This document shows positions 55,720 to 63,148 of a stretch of DNA of 64,000 nt, in pieces; position 1 is the first letter of the stretch; each line of letters begins with the position of its first letter. Below the pieces are notes generated by a model, which made no database searches, was not told the origin of the DNA, and saw only the letters and a list, made by a program, of their open reading frames with translations. Source of the stretch: Thiothrix nivea DSM 5205 (lineage in GTDB: Bacteria; Pseudomonadota; Gammaproteobacteria; Thiotrichales; Thiotrichaceae); the NCBI RefSeq assembly GCF_000260135.1, contig NZ_JH651384.1:499693-563692 (forward strand), in the 5' to 3' direction. The position numbers and the translations under genes are program-made.

Positions 55720-56361
55720 ATGAAAGAAGAATTACTCAAGCGCGTCGTTAAAACGCCGGATGGTCAGGAGATCGAGGTTGAGCCGCTGCTGGATTATTAC
55801 TGCCAGGAAGGGCCGACCGTACAGCCACCGGCTTACACTGCGATTATCGAGAAGCTGTTCAACTGGGCGCGTTCCGAATCGCTGTGGATTCTGGGCTTCG
55901 GCACCGGCTGCGGGGCGATCGAAATGCGCCCACTGATGACACCGCGTTTCGATGCTTACCGTTTCGGCATCCAGTGGCGACCTACCCCGCGTCAGTCCAA
56001 TTTGTTCGTGATTTCCGGCTATCTGTCCACCAAAACGCTGAAGCGTGTGATCCGCTCCTACGAGCAGATGCAGGGGCCGAAATACGTGGTGGGACTGGGT
56101 TCCTGCACCATCAACGGCGGCATGTACTGGGATTCCTACAACACCATCAAGCGGCTGGACGATTACCTGCCGGTGGATGTGTACATCGCAGGCTGTATGC
56201 CGCGCCCGGAAGCTTTACTCGCCGGGTTTGAAGAACTGAAAAAAATCATCCGCGCAGGCAAGGCGGAAGGCGCAAACAAATATGCCGAGAACTTTGAGTG
56301 GTACAAGGCAAACCAGAAAAGCGTCATCCACGACTGGGATATGCCGGACTACAACTGGTGA
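55720..56361 (+). CDS. NuoB/MbhJ-like Fe-S subunit with altered cluster ligands
   Basis: 213 residues. The N2/proximal cluster region reads 'LGFGTGCGAIEMRP': Cys64 is present, but residue 65 is Gly where complex I has a second adjacent Cys and hydrogenases have Cys right before the conserved Ile-Glu. Cys129 ('GLGSCTINGGMYW') and Cys159 ('VYIAGCMPRPEAL') are kept, so three conserved ligands are visible. It is otherwise a full-length relative of Nqo6. A three-ligand ('site-differentiated') cluster, as described for the archaeal sulfur reductase MBS, is possible. Coupled by TGATG to the next gene. Confidence 0.9.
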   Translation: MKEELLKRVVKTPDGQEIEVEPLLDYYCQEGPTVQPPAYTAIIEKLFNWARSESLWILGFGTGCGAIEMRPLMTPRFDAYRFGIQWRPTPRQSNLFVISGYLSTKTLKRVIRSYEQMQGPKYVVGLGSCTINGGMYWDSYNTIKRLDDYLPVDVYIAGCMPRPEALLAGFEELKKIIRAGKAEGANKYAENFEWYKANQKSVIHDWDMPDYNW

Positions 56362-56903
56362 TGGGTATGCAGGCACTTTACGACACATTGAAACAACGCT
56401 TCCCGCTCGGCGAACTGACGGTGCAGCGTGGTAATCTGGCTTTCATTACGGTGGAAGCCGTGCGCTTGTACCCGTTACTGCGTTACCTGCGCGACCATGA
56501 AGGTTTCAGCCATCTGGTATTGCTGACTGCGGTTGACTGGATCGAGGCTGGGCAATTCCAGCTTACTTACCTTCTGAACAACCGCGCCCAATGCAAAGAT
56601 GTCGGCTTGCGGGTGATGATCCCCCGCGACCAGCCGCAGATGGAAAGCATCCACGACCTCTGGCCTGCTGCCGCCACTTACCAGCGCGAACTGCACGAAA
56701 TGTTCGGCATCGACTTCCCCGGCAGCCCGCGCCTTACCGAAGAATTCATTCTGGAAGGCTGGAACGACATTCCGCCCTACCGCCGTGATTTCGACACGCT
56801 GGAATACGCCCGGCAAGCCTTCCGTGACCGCCCTGGACGTGAAACCCGCGACCCGGCAACGCACATGAAACAGCAGCTATACGGGGACAAAGGCAATGTT
56901 TGA
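56361..56903 (+). CDS. NuoC/MbhK-like subunit
   Basis: 180 residues from the ATG at 56361 (TGATG overlap); a second ATG two codons on is possible. 'LVLLTAVDWIEAGQFQLTYL', 'VMIPRDQPQMESIHDLWPAA' and 'YQRELHEMFGIDFPGSPRLT' match the 30-kDa complex I subunit family. It packs against the NuoD-like subunit in the peripheral arm. Overlaps the NuoD-like gene by 8 bases. Confidence 0.93.
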   Translation: MGMQALYDTLKQRFPLGELTVQRGNLAFITVEAVRLYPLLRYLRDHEGFSHLVLLTAVDWIEAGQFQLTYLLNNRAQCKDVGLRVMIPRDQPQMESIHDLWPAAATYQRELHEMFGIDFPGSPRLTEEFILEGWNDIPPYRRDFDTLEYARQAFRDRPGRETRDPATHMKQQLYGDKGNV

Positions 56904-58068
56904 GCTAGACCGCAGCCAGTACCCACAAACCAAGCCTGACGGCACACTGGACATTGACCTCAGTTCCGGCAAATACCTGAAGCTGTGGCAAGGCCCGCAA
57001 CACCCCGGTATTACCGGCAATATGGCAATCGAGCTGACCGTGTGCGGCGACGAAGTGGTGGAAGGCAAGACCCATGTCGGCTACCTGCATCGCGGCTTTG
57101 AAAAGCTGATGGAACGCCGCACCTTCATGCAGTGCTTCCCCATCGTCTGCCGTATCTGCGTACCGGAACCGGATTTCAACGAATACTGCTACGCTGCCGC
57201 CGTCGAGGAACTGGCCGGGTTGGAAGTACCGGAAATGGCGCACTGGATTCGCACCCTGATCTTGGAAATGGGGCGCGTCAACAGCTACATGATGTACCTC
57301 GGCGGGCAGGCAGGCGCACTCGGCCTCGGCGTAATCGGCCAATGGACAACCTACGTGCGCGACCTGATGCTCGACCGTTTCGAGGAACTGACCGGCGCGC
57401 GCATCTACCACATGTTCATCCTCCCCGGCGGGGTGCGCGACCGGCTGCCGGAAGGTTTCGCCAAACGCATGGAAGAAACCTTGCAGGAAATGGAAAGCAC
57501 CCTGGCCGATGTCGAGCGCGTCATGTTCCACAATGCCGTGTTCAAGAAACGTACCGTTGGCGTTGGCGTAATCGAAACCGGTTGGGTGGACAGTTACGGC
57601 ATCACCGGCCCCAACGCCCGCGCCGCCGGAGTCGCCAAGGATGTACGCAAGGATCAGCCATACCTGGTCTACCCCGAACTTGATTTCGAGATTGCCACCG
57701 GCAATGATTCCGACATTTACACCCGCGCCGATGTGCGCCGCCGCGATGCGCAGCTTTCTATCGACCTGATCCGGCAGATTCTGGCGAAAATGCCTAAGGA
57801 AGGCGAAGTGATGGCGGCACTGCCCAACGTGCTGCACTGGAAAATTCCGCGTGGTGAAACCTATGTGCGGGGCGAATGTTCGCGCGGCGAATACGGCTAT
57901 TACCTCGTCACCGATGGCAGCGGCTACCCACGTCGGGTGAATGTGCGCGGGCCATCCTACACCCATTCCATCGCCCTGTTTGAACGCATGGTGGTCAACG
58001 CCAACATTGCCGATGTTGCCGCCCTGCTGGTGTCGCTGCACACCTATCCACCGGAGATTGAACGATGA
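56896..58068 (+). CDS. NuoD/MbhL-like subunit lacking a complete NiFe site
   Basis: 390 residues. 'GPQHPGITGNMAIELTVCGD' and 'GYLHRGFEKLMERRT' are the family signature. The N-terminal hydrogenase motif RxCGxxC is altered to 'VCRICVPEPDFNEYC': Cys88 remains but the next ligand is Glu91. No C-terminal DPCxxC is present; the end reads 'SLHTYPPEIER' as in complex I relatives. So NiFe catalysis is not expected. ATGA overlap with the ferredoxin-flavoprotein gene. Confidence 0.92.
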   Translation: MFELDRSQYPQTKPDGTLDIDLSSGKYLKLWQGPQHPGITGNMAIELTVCGDEVVEGKTHVGYLHRGFEKLMERRTFMQCFPIVCRICVPEPDFNEYCYAAAVEELAGLEVPEMAHWIRTLILEMGRVNSYMMYLGGQAGALGLGVIGQWTTYVRDLMLDRFEELTGARIYHMFILPGGVRDRLPEGFAKRMEETLQEMESTLADVERVMFHNAVFKKRTVGVGVIETGWVDSYGITGPNARAAGVAKDVRKDQPYLVYPELDFEIATGNDSDIYTRADVRRRDAQLSIDLIRQILAKMPKEGEVMAALPNVLHWKIPRGETYVRGECSRGEYGYYLVTDGSGYPRRVNVRGPSYTHSIALFERMVVNANIADVAALLVSLHTYPPEIER

Positions 58069-59867
58069 GTATCCGTGACGTGCTTTCCCCATTTACTGCG
58101 TGGAAAAACCTGTTCCGCGAACCGGTGACGATCAAAGACCCGCTCAATGACCGCCCCGGTTCCGCCCGCTATCGCGGCTTTCACAAGAACGATCTGGAAA
58201 AATGTATCGGCTGCGGGACGTGCGAAACCATCTGCCAGAATGGTGCGATTGACATGCTGCCGGTGGACGGTATTCCAGCTGTGCAGGGCGATTCCGGCCT
58301 GCGTCCGCGCATCGACTACGGGCGCTGCTGTTGGTGTGCACTATGCGTGGATGTGTGCATGACCGGCTCACTCACCATGTCCAACGAATACAAATGGATC
58401 GAAAGCGACCCGGACAAATACCTGTACATGCCCGGCGTGGACAAGAAGCACTGGGACAATGCCGAACTGGGTTACAAGCGCCACGAAGAGCGCCATCTGT
58501 CCCCCGGTGAACGGGTGGAAATGCCGGAGCTAAAACCCTCAGCACGGATGGATTCCTTCGTCGAAATGGTCAAGGGTTACGACATTGCGCAGGCACAACT
58601 GGAAGCTGACCGCTGCGTATCCTGCGGGCTGTGTATTGCCACCTGCCCTGCCCACATGTCGATTCCGCAATATATCAAGGCGGTGCGCGACGGCGATTAC
58701 GATCTTGGCGTGCAATTGCTGTATGAAACCAACCCGTTTTCGCAGGTATGTGGACGGGTTTGTACCCACCGTTGCGAAGATTCCTGCGCGGCACGGCACG
58801 AAGGCGACCCGATTGCCATCCGCTGGCTCAAGCGCCACATCATTGATCAGGTTCCGCAGGAACGGGTGCTGGAGCTGATTGGCAAACCGGCTGCGCCAAC
58901 CGGCAAAAGCGCTGCCATTATTGGTGCCGGCCCGGCTGGTCTGACGGTTGCGTTCGATCTTGCCCGCATGGGACATTCCGTCACGGTATTTGAAGCACAG
59001 GCAGCAGGCGGCGGCATGACCCGCTATGGCATCCCCGAATACCGCCTGCCTTACGACGCACTGGATCGGGACATCGCCGTGATCACCGCAATGGGCGTTG
59101 ACATCAAGTACAACCACCGCGTCGGCGTGGATATTTCCATGCAGCAACTGGAGGCAGACTACGACGCCGTAGTGCTGGCGATTGGCCTGCATCAGGGGCG
59201 TTCCACCCGTATCCCCGGTTCCGACCACCCGCAGGTACGCAAGGCAGTTGATTTGCTGCGCCAGATTACCAACGGTGAACAGATCGACGTACCCAAATCC
59301 ATGGTCGTGATCGGCGGCGGTAACGTGGCAATGGACATTGCCCGCAGCATGGCTCGCCTGCAAACGCAGCAATACGGCAAGGTCAACATCACCCTGACCG
59401 CGCTGGAAGACCTCGACCATTTCCTGGCTGACCCGGTGGAAGTGAAGGAATCGTTCGAGGAATACATCAACATCCTCGACAGCCGTGGCCCGCGCGAATG
59501 TGTGTTTGACGACAAAGGTAATCTGGTCGGCCTGAAAACCTGGAAAGTGCTGTCAATTTTCGACGAAGAACGCCGCTTCGCCCCAAAATACGACGAGTCC
59601 GACGAACAAATCCATGAAGGCGAAATGGTGGTCGAAGCCATCGGCCAAATGGCGGATGTCAGCATCCTTGGCGACGCCCTCACCGAACGGCTGGAATGGA
59701 ACCGTGGCCGCATCCAAATCGACCCTAACGGACGCACTTCCGAAAACTGGCTGTGGTCAGCAGGCGATTGCGTGAAAGGCCCAGATGTGATCAACGCCGT
59801 CGCCGACGGACACCGTGTCGCCAACAGCATCAACAGCGTATTTGCACAACAGGAGGCCAGTGCATGA
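58065..59867 (+). CDS. Fused NuoI-like ferredoxin and GltD-like FAD/NAD(P)H oxidoreductase
   Basis: 600 residues. Residues ~45-110 carry two [4Fe-4S] motifs, 'CIGCGTCETIC' and 'CCWCALCVDVC', as in NuoI/MbhN. Residues ~180-260 contain a further ferredoxin motif 'CVSCGLCIATCP' and the GltD-type cluster 'CGRVCTHRCEDSC'. Then follow an FAD loop 'IIGAGPAGLTVAFDLA', an NAD(P) loop 'VIGGGNVAMDIARS' and a second FAD contact 'SAGDCVKGPDVINAV'. It probably replaces the NuoEFG electron-input module and connects NAD(P)H with the Fe-S chain of the complex. Confidence 0.93.
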   Translation: MSIRDVLSPFTAWKNLFREPVTIKDPLNDRPGSARYRGFHKNDLEKCIGCGTCETICQNGAIDMLPVDGIPAVQGDSGLRPRIDYGRCCWCALCVDVCMTGSLTMSNEYKWIESDPDKYLYMPGVDKKHWDNAELGYKRHEERHLSPGERVEMPELKPSARMDSFVEMVKGYDIAQAQLEADRCVSCGLCIATCPAHMSIPQYIKAVRDGDYDLGVQLLYETNPFSQVCGRVCTHRCEDSCAARHEGDPIAIRWLKRHIIDQVPQERVLELIGKPAAPTGKSAAIIGAGPAGLTVAFDLARMGHSVTVFEAQAAGGGMTRYGIPEYRLPYDALDRDIAVITAMGVDIKYNHRVGVDISMQQLEADYDAVVLAIGLHQGRSTRIPGSDHPQVRKAVDLLRQITNGEQIDVPKSMVVIGGGNVAMDIARSMARLQTQQYGKVNITLTALEDLDHFLADPVEVKESFEEYINILDSRGPRECVFDDKGNLVGLKTWKVLSIFDEERRFAPKYDESDEQIHEGEMVVEAIGQMADVSILGDALTERLEWNRGRIQIDPNGRTSENWLWSAGDCVKGPDVINAVADGHRVANSINSVFAQQEASA

Positions 59868-60361
59868 GCAGCGAAGCCAATATCGAACGCCTGAAAAGCA
59901 AAACCACCCTGCAGGAAATTCTGGGAGTCGCCACCGAATTTGAACGTACCGCGCGGGATTTCTACACTGCCCTCACCCCCAAAGTGCGCAAAAATATCCG
60001 TTGGCTGGTGCAGGAACTGGCGGAAGAAGAACAGCGTCACTACGACCTGTTTACCGGACTGGCAGTCCGCGATGATATTGATGAGGAACTGAAAGCCGAG
60101 ATCGAACGTCCGGCCAGTGACCACAAGTTTTCCGACTGCATCCAGACGCCCGATTTGGGAGAAAACCCGGATGATCAAGCCGTATTGCAATACGCGCTGA
60201 TGCGGGAACATGCGGCGATGGAACAGTACCATTCACTGGCGCAGAGCACGCAGCCGGGGCCAATCCACGACCTGTTCCTTTACCTCGCCAACGAGGAAAC
60301 CAAGCACAAGAATGAGTTGGAGAAGGTTTATTATGAGGTGGTGCATAGCGGCGGGGTGTAA
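59864..60361 (+). CDS. Ferritin-like (rubrerythrin-related) di-iron protein
   Basis: 165 residues with a four-helix pattern. Candidate metal ligands: Glu in 'ATEFERTARDFY', 'LAEEEQRHYDLF' (ExxH), 'MREHAAMEQYHSL' and 'NEETKHKNELEK' (ExxH). No C-terminal rubredoxin-like CxxC is seen. Its start overlaps the flavoprotein stop (ATGA), so it is likely translated with the complex. It may detoxify peroxide or handle sulfur/iron close to the oxygen-sensitive clusters (inference). Confidence 0.85.
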   Translation: MSSEANIERLKSKTTLQEILGVATEFERTARDFYTALTPKVRKNIRWLVQELAEEEQRHYDLFTGLAVRDDIDEELKAEIERPASDHKFSDCIQTPDLGENPDDQAVLQYALMREHAAMEQYHSLAQSTQPGPIHDLFLYLANEETKHKNELEKVYYEVVHSGGV

Positions 60362-60399
60362 CCGCCATGCCCTGCGTTCATGCTACAAATGATTATGGT

Positions 60400-60615
60400 C
60401 TAGGCGGTGGGAACGTGGCTAATGCCGGTTTGCCGCCCATTCTTGTCATAGCTGTAGAGCAATGAACCTTTTTGAACGCTGATATTGTTCGGCGTATATG
60501 CCTTCAACCCATCTGTTGGCCAGCGACTGGGGGCAGAAATGGATGTTATCGCCGTGCCCTCCTGATCGTAGATATAAATCAATGTGCCACGCTGTACTGC
60601 TTTGCCAATCGCCAT
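60400..60615 (-). CDS. Small protein with two tandem repeats
   Basis: 71 residues from the second of two close ATGs, because 'gggag' is 7 bases from 60615 but only one base from 60621. The sequence consists of two ~30-residue copies: 'AVQRGTLIYIYDQEGTAITS' and 'SVQKGSLLYSYDKNGRQTGI', each with V-x-x-G-x-x-x-Y-x-Y-D. No signal peptide or membrane segment. Family and function unknown. An FNR-type box is placed at -41.5 relative to a plausible start of transcription upstream. Confidence 0.7.
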   Translation of the reverse strand: MAIGKAVQRGTLIYIYDQEGTAITSISAPSRWPTDGLKAYTPNNISVQKGSLLYSYDKNGRQTGISHVPTA

Positions 60616-60709
60616 GCTCATACTCCCTATGTGGTAAAAATGCTTAAGTTAAAATTTTCTTTATCTATCGGAACAATTGTAATGTTACCGTGTAAACTTG
60701 TCTTGATAT

Positions 60710-60723
60710 TTGACTTACATCAA
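60710..60723 (-). promoter_or_regulatory. FNR/DNR-type binding box upstream of the repeat protein
   Basis: 'ttgacttacatcaa' matches TTGAT-N4-ATCAA in nine of ten conserved positions. On the minus strand a -10-like 'taacat' (60687-60682) lies where a class II site would be centred near -41.5. Confidence 0.6.
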
Positions 60724-60825
60724 CTAGGGTTACCCCTAAACCAAATTGTCACAAACTTATAGGGGGTTATCCGACAAACGGTAAGGTACTTTCCCTCCAC
60801 CCACCATTTGCCGGATGTATCATGC

Positions 60826-61302
60826 CTACTGGTTAGCGAAAGCGATAAACTTTTGCTGCTCCGTAGCCACCGGCCCACCCATGACCTCAGCGACAACCCC
60901 GCCAAACATTTTCCCCAACAAACCGGCATTCATAGTGCCAATATAGGTTTTACCGTCATTTTTCTGGTAGACGCTGATGGTACAAGGCATCATGACTGAC
61001 ACAATCTTGCTGTCATCCGGATGCAGGATTTTGAAGGCATGATGGGGTTGGCAAAGGTTTACAAGGCGCACAGGGGGCAAATCACCACCACCGTGTTTTT
61101 TCACCGAGTCGTTTAAGGGGGAAACACTCGACACGACCCAGCCTTCGGCAAGCGCATTCTGGCTGATCTTTTCGACAGTTTCTTCCACCCCAAATGGGCT
61201 TGGGTGTTCCTTCAACATCAGGCTTGGCATCATTAACCATCCCGCCACGCCGACAGCCACAGCTCCCAGCACAAAACCAGCCAACATGTTTGACACTCTC
61301 AT
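60826..61302 (-). CDS. DUF302 family protein with N-terminal membrane anchor
   Basis: 158 residues from the ATG at 61302, preceded by 'aggagg' nine bases away. One hydrophobic anchor or signal (~5-27, 'MLAGFVLGAVAVGVAGW') precedes the DUF302 domain with 'GVEETVEKISQNALAEGW' and 'VVSVMMPCTISVYQKNDGK'. DUF302 proteins are frequent in sulfur-oxidising bacteria; their activity is not established. A single Cys pair (~86 and ~109) may be relevant. Confidence 0.82.
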   Translation of the reverse strand: MRVSNMLAGFVLGAVAVGVAGWLMMPSLMLKEHPSPFGVEETVEKISQNALAEGWVVSSVSPLNDSVKKHGGGDLPPVRLVNLCQPHHAFKILHPDDSKIVSVMMPCTISVYQKNDGKTYIGTMNAGLLGKMFGGVVAEVMGGPVATEQQKFIAFANQ

Positions 61303-61464
61303 GGGCAATTTCCTCCTTTGCCTTTGGTATGGGACTTACATACTTGCAATCAATTGTGGACGTGCCCTTTTACGCCCCGGAATTTTATTGTGATGGGTTG
61401 TATATGTCTCCAACTGTGTAAGTTGGGGGCTACTAACGTGACCCTCTGGGTTGCGCCCAAATAG

Positions 61465-62160
61465 TTATTGTGCAGGCGCTACTGGAGGGGTAGTCGTGGT
61501 ACTTGCGGCGGTAGCAGGTGTTGCTGCTTCAGCGGGTTTTTCAGCAGGCGTTACGGCGGCTGGCGCTGCCATTGCTTTACGCCGCTCCTCCATCATTTTG
61601 AAGAATGCATTTGCCTGAGCAAGCTGGGCGGCCATTTGTTGCTGCATCTGTTCATAACCGGGGGCAGGCATTGTGTAGCCATATCCCGGCATCATCGGGG
61701 CTTGCCCTTGCACTGACGGCATTTGAGGTGCCGCCATTTGCTGCATACCGTAACCCCCCCATGGGTTGCCATAACCCCACGGGTTATTCTTGTAGGAATT
61801 ACCGTAGCCATACAGGTTGTTGTAGCCACTACCGTAACCATCGCCATACCCGTAGAGGTTGGCAGCGGTATCGCCACGGCCACTGCCGTAGACATCTGAA
61901 TTCATGTCGGTCTTGCCTTTGCCCTTGAAGGTAATGGTGAAATCGACTTCGCCATCAGCATCGCCCTTGCCACGCCCCCAACCACTCAGGTCGCCCGCAC
62001 CAGTACCGTAGCCTTGGCCATAACCACTAGTAGAGCCTTGGCCGGAACCATACCCCTGACCGAGGCCACTACCATTATCAAAGCCATCAGACCAGTCCGC
62101 GACAGCCACGCCGGACAAGGCAAAACCTGCTACCAACAGTGCGATTTTAATCTTTGACAT
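61465..62160 (-). CDS. Putative sulfur-globule protein (Gly/Tyr-rich, secreted)
   Basis: 231 residues with a cleavable signal peptide ending near 'GVAVADW'. Residues ~25-140 are dominated by Gly, Tyr, Ser, Asn and Asp with repeated 'GYG/GSG' units; ~140-190 is Met/Gln/Pro-rich, and the tail is Ala/Pro/Thr-rich. Low-complexity Gly/Tyr-rich exported proteins of this type coat sulfur globules in Chromatiaceae and Thiothrix-like bacteria. The identification rests on composition and context, not on a conserved domain. An FNR-type box lies ~93 bases upstream. Confidence 0.65.
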   Translation of the reverse strand: MSKIKIALLVAGFALSGVAVADWSDGFDNGSGLGQGYGSGQGSTSGYGQGYGTGAGDLSGWGRGKGDADGEVDFTITFKGKGKTDMNSDVYGSGRGDTAANLYGYGDGYGSGYNNLYGYGNSYKNNPWGYGNPWGGYGMQQMAAPQMPSVQGQAPMMPGYGYTMPAPGYEQMQQQMAAQLAQANAFFKMMEERRKAMAAPAAVTPAEKPAEAATPATAASTTTTPPVAPAQ

Positions 62161-62252
62161 CTAATATTTCCTCTCTCATTTTCAATAACTTAGATTCGTT
62201 AGCTTTTCCATGCAACCAAAGCGAAATTACCTTTTTACCAGCTGTTTACGCC

Positions 62253-62266
62253 TTGATGAATGTCAA
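62253..62266 (-). promoter_or_regulatory. FNR/DNR-type binding box upstream of the globule protein
   Basis: 'ttgatgaatgtcaa' matches TTGAT-N4-ATCAA in nine of ten positions. On the minus strand 'taattt' (62229-62224) is a -10-like hexamer that would put the box at about -42. Confidence 0.6.
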
Positions 62267-62301
62267 GTGGATAACACTCCTGAATTTTTCCAAGCAGGAT
62301 T

Positions 62302-62315
62302 TTGATAAACATCAA
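62302..62315 (+). promoter_or_regulatory. Perfect FNR/DNR-type binding box upstream of the Crp/Fnr regulator
   Basis: 'ttgataaacatcaa' is a perfect TTGAT-N4-ATCAA palindrome, 72 bases before the regulator's ATG, suggesting autoregulation. No good -10 is present at the class II distance, so repression or another arrangement is possible. Confidence 0.75.
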
Positions 62316-62386
62316 AAACATGGAAGCTTTTACTACCCGACTGATGTGGTCTACACTGAAACTGCTTTAGGAGAGGAGGAACAAGA

Positions 62387-63106
62387 ATGGCATCCCAATC
62401 AGCAGATGCTCCCGTCAAATTAAAAAACCGTGTTATCCAACTTTTACGGAAATCCCCGTTATTACAGGCATTTTCCCTCCAGCAATTCGATACCCTGATC
62501 CAGCAGGCCAAAATGCACCAGCTCGCGGAAGGTGAAATGCTGTTCCGGCAGGATCAGCCATTACAGGAAGTTTTCGTTTGTATTTCCGGCTGCATCAAAC
62601 TGTTCCACCTGACAGCCGATGGACATGAAAAAATTATCAATATTGTCTCCCCCGGCCAAAACTTTGCCGAAGCCATGCTGTTTACCGAGGGCAATGTGTG
62701 CCACATGAATGCAGCAGCCCTGAAACAGGCGGAAGTCATTGGCATCAACGCTGACCAGTTCAAGGCATTCCTGGGGGAATCCCCATCCTTGTGTTTCAGT
62801 GTCATGAGCCTGCTAAGCAAGCGTATCCAGTGGCTACTGGACGAGGTTGACCGCCTGACCCTACATAATGCCACTTTCCGGTTGGTGTATTTCCTGTTGG
62901 AAACCCACCAGCACCCCAACTATTGCAACATCATTTCGCTGGATGTGCCGAAACATGTGATTGCCTCACGCCTGTCCGTCCGGCCTGAAACCCTGTCACG
63001 CATCCTGAAAAACCTGATTGAGCAAGGCTTGATTTCTGTCCATGACCACAAGATTGAGCTGGTTGATGTGGACGGGTTGAAAGCGATGCTCAGCCTCGGA
63101 ATTTAG
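62387..63106 (+). CDS. Crp/Fnr family transcription regulator (DNR-like)
   Basis: 239 residues; 'ggagaggaggaac' precedes the ATG. A cyclic-nucleotide-binding-type jelly roll (~25-140) is joined by a long dimer helix to a winged helix (~165-235). The recognition helix 'SVRPETLSRILKNLI' carries E-x-x-S-R, the residues by which FNR/DNR proteins read TTGAT. The N-terminal cysteine cluster of oxygen-sensing FNR is absent, so a heme/NO-sensing DNR-like role is possible. It probably acts on the three boxes in this region. yceI follows 42 bases later. Confidence 0.9.
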   Translation: MASQSADAPVKLKNRVIQLLRKSPLLQAFSLQQFDTLIQQAKMHQLAEGEMLFRQDQPLQEVFVCISGCIKLFHLTADGHEKIINIVSPGQNFAEAMLFTEGNVCHMNAAALKQAEVIGINADQFKAFLGESPSLCFSVMSLLSKRIQWLLDEVDRLTLHNATFRLVYFLLETHQHPNYCNIISLDVPKHVIASRLSVRPETLSRILKNLIEQGLISVHDHKIELVDVDGLKAMLSLGI

Positions 63107-63148
63107 GCAATAATCAGATCCACCCAACAGAAAAAGGAAGATACGCAC

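Noticed and set aside
56896-58068. Annotation as a true [NiFe]-hydrogenase large subunit
   Set aside because: The second Cys of the N-terminal motif is Glu and the C-terminal CxxC is missing, so the metal site cannot form in the usual way.
56905-58092. 395-codon open frame opposite the NuoD-like gene
   Set aside because: Antisense shadow; no recognisable motif, no independent translation signal.
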